A stretch of 64,000 bases of DNA. It comes from Tigriopus japonicus (taxonomy: Eukaryota; Arthropoda; Copepoda; Harpacticoida; Harpacticidae). Location: the NCBI GenBank assembly GCA_010645155.1, contig CM021316.1:5290954-5354953 (forward strand), read 5' to 3'. The position numbers were made by a program, and so were the translations under genes. Positions within the stretch are counted from its first letter, which is position 1, and every line of letters starts with the position of its first letter. The notes beneath the pieces were generated by a model that worked only from the letters and a program-made list of their open reading frames with translations, was not told where the DNA came from and ran no database searches. Positions 62,301 through 64,000 of the stretch are shown here, piece after piece.

Positions 62301-64000
62301 GTAAATGGTGAAGTGAGCTATTCTTTGGTGCATAATCCTGCTGACATGTTTACTATCCAAAAAGAAACGGGAGAGTTGATCCTGCAAAAACCATTGGATT
62401 TCGAGACCAAATCAGAGTATCTGGTTTCAATTGAAGCTGAAGATCATGGAGAGCCTCCGCTCAAAAGTACACTCAAACTTCATCTTCACGTCCATGACAT
62501 CAACGATAACGCTCCTGAATTTGAGAAGTCCTTGTACGAAATCGATCTCTCCGAAACTCATGCTATTAATACGCCTATCTTGACGGTGAAAGCCAAAGAC
62601 AAAGATGGTGGAAGAAATGGCAAGATTACTTATGAGGTCTCGCAAAACGACTACGTTGGAATTCTTCAACATAGTGGAGTTCTCATCTTGAAACGCCACC
62701 TAGATCGAGAGATCAAGAAATTGTTGGCGATCGAAGTGACAGCTCGAGATAACGGAACTCCTCCTTTGACGTCGCAAACGAAGGTTCGATTTTCAGTCTC
62801 AGACAGAAACGATAATAGTCCAGAGTTCAAAGAAAGTCAATACGAATTCAAAACCATGGAAAATCTTCCCGCCGGAACGTTAGTCGGACAAGTTCAAGCT
62901 CATGATAGAGATGAAGGAAACAATGGCGTAATTGAGTTTGGATTCAAGACTCCTGTATCCAATTTCATCATCGACCGCGAAAACGGCCAGATCTCGTCAA
63001 GTAGGAGTTTAGATAGGGAAGATATTACATATTACGAGCTCACGGTTGAAGCTCTTGATCGTGGAAGCCCAAGACGAAGCTCTCAGACTTTGGTCAAGAT
63101 TGAAGTGGAAGATGTCAACGACAACCCTCCAAAATTGGTGGAACCTTCATCCAAGTCTATATCCGTCAGACGAGGGAGCAGGGCAGGCACTGTCATTGGA
63201 AGATTGGATGCCATCGACGTAGACGAGCCAGACAAAGGTGTGATTTTTGAAATTTTGGATCCAAACTCTATCATCAGTGTGGGCTCACAATCTGGAGAGC
63301 TTAGGCTAGTCCGTCCCATCCCAATCTCTACTCCAGTGTCCCAGACATATTATAGTGACATTACAATCAAAGATCATGGCCAACCTAGCAAATATATCAC
63401 CGAGACTTTGACCATCGTGGTGGTGAGTGAAACAGAGGATCTCCGTGTTGTCAATCAGGTTGCCAAAAACTTTGAAGTGGAAGTGAGCGTTGTTGTTGGA
63501 CACAAAATTGGAACGATTTCCGCTGGATCAGTTTCAAGGCGATTGTATTTGGAAATTATCAATCGTTCCGACGAACTTCCATTCCTAGTTGACGCATCTA
63601 CAGGAAACGTGTATGTGGTAAAGCCCTTGGATTCCCTTAAGCAATGGAACTTCGAAGTATCTATTTCAAGTCTTATTGGGGACATCACTCCCCTTCAAGT
63701 GTCCGTGTCTGTGACAGTAGTTGATTCTCAACAGAGACGTCCCAAGTTTATACAAGATCCCACCACAGTGGCCATCAGAGAAGATGCGGAAATAGGCTCC
63801 AAAATGCTTGGCCTTCGTGACCTCCTTGAAGATGGGGTTTCTCAAAACATAGAATTTGAAATCATTGAACAAACCAAGGAAAATCATTTTCGATTGGACG
63901 GGGATAGCCTGGTTCTTGCCCGAGAATTAGACTATGAAAAGAATCAAAAGCACCTCCTCCTTATTCGAGGCTTTGACAACCGCCTTCGCTACTCCTCTGA
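59309..64000 (+). CDS. ds: Dachsous giant cadherin, N-terminal part (runs off the window)
   Basis: Dachsous is the heterophilic ligand of the cadherin Fat in Hippo growth control and planar cell polarity. Exons 59309–61078, 61156–61330 and 61534–64000 join in frame (phase 0, then phase 1) and give about 1470 residues with no stop. A signal peptide (MIRQYLLLLLAATSPILG) is followed by about 13 cadherin repeats. Repeat ends carry the linker DVNDNTPKF, DLNDNPPLF, DTNDHAPEF, DVNDNQPLF, DTNDNIPEF, DQNDNAPEF, DINDNAPEF, DRNDNSPEF, DVNDNPPKL. Identity as Ds, not another cadherin, rests on blocks I recall in fly Ds at the same places: PPY-IV, TGEIRTK-LDRET, IPENTPK, TQRYDIVSGN, YSINRRQSD and GGLST. 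Fly Ds has 27 repeats and about 3500 residues, so roughly 40% is here; the transmembrane and intracellular parts lie beyond 64000. The third and fourth repeats are degenerate. An acceptor-like ctatttcag just before the ATG suggests a 5' UTR exon. Confidence 0.94.
61156..61330 (+). CDS. ds: ds second coding exon
   Basis: A 175-nt exon between acceptor tattatag and donor GTAAAT. It encodes VVATDLDCGSNSEIEYSI through DHETQDMFGFTVIASDKG. The uninterrupted frame of the first exon continues into this region in a wrong frame, so an ORF call from 59309 to 61360 is correct only to 61078; after that the true product continues from this exon. Confidence 0.92.

Noticed and set aside
1..64000. tRNA, rRNA or CRISPR features
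   Set aside because: No cloverleaf with A and B boxes, no rRNA-like conserved blocks and no spaced direct-repeat array were seen by eye.

Overview
The window is eukaryotic DNA, almost certainly from an arthropod. The three recognisable genes are metazoan, split by GT–AG introns of mostly 60–200 nt, and closest to insect and crustacean versions as I recall them. The short introns beside a repeat-rich gene-poor stretch would suit a small crustacean such as a copepod, but the lineage is inference.

Layout. (1) At 2.8–3.1 kb on the minus strand lies the first coding exon of a CIP4/FBP17-type F-BAR protein; the rest of that gene is off the left edge. (2) 3.1–8.0 kb shows no gene. A 69-bp run of N marks an assembly gap at 8006–8074. 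(3) 8.9–14.2 kb is a transposon island. It holds a decayed non-LTR retrotransposon interrupted by a hAT-type MITE with an 8-bp target duplication, a second partial MITE copy, a 1.7-kb inverted repeat with arms of about 0.6 kb, and a 1.08-kb pogo/mariner-like element. (4) 14.2–32.1 kb has no gene I can support. (5) 32.16–35.64 kb (+) holds a small single-pass membrane-protein gene that I do not recognise, with up to three possible 3' ends. (6) 36.69–49.05 kb (−) is a complete nompC (TRPN) mechanotransduction channel gene. I reconstruct it as 24 coding exons (2029 residues); all junctions keep frame, and one ankyrin exon was found only by reading inside a large intron. (7) 49.05–59.31 kb is intergenic. 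(8) From 59.31 kb (+) to the right edge runs the 5' part of dachsous (ds), a giant cadherin: three exons, about 1470 residues, 13 to 14 cadherin repeats.

The membrane-protein gene and nompC are convergent, with about 1.05 kb between stop codons; nompC and ds are divergent, about 10 kb apart. NompC is a force-gated channel of mechanosensory cilia, Dachsous is the ligand of Fat in planar polarity and growth control, and the F-BAR protein bends membrane and links to actin. These genes are neighbours, not a pathway cluster. I see no rRNA, tRNA, CRISPR array or prokaryotic operon.

The points most worth a second look are the unidentified membrane-protein gene (a frame switch that a 52-nt intron would explain, and alternative tails), the long low-complexity N-terminal extension of NompC, the degenerate fourth cadherin repeat of Dachsous, and the large inverted repeat.
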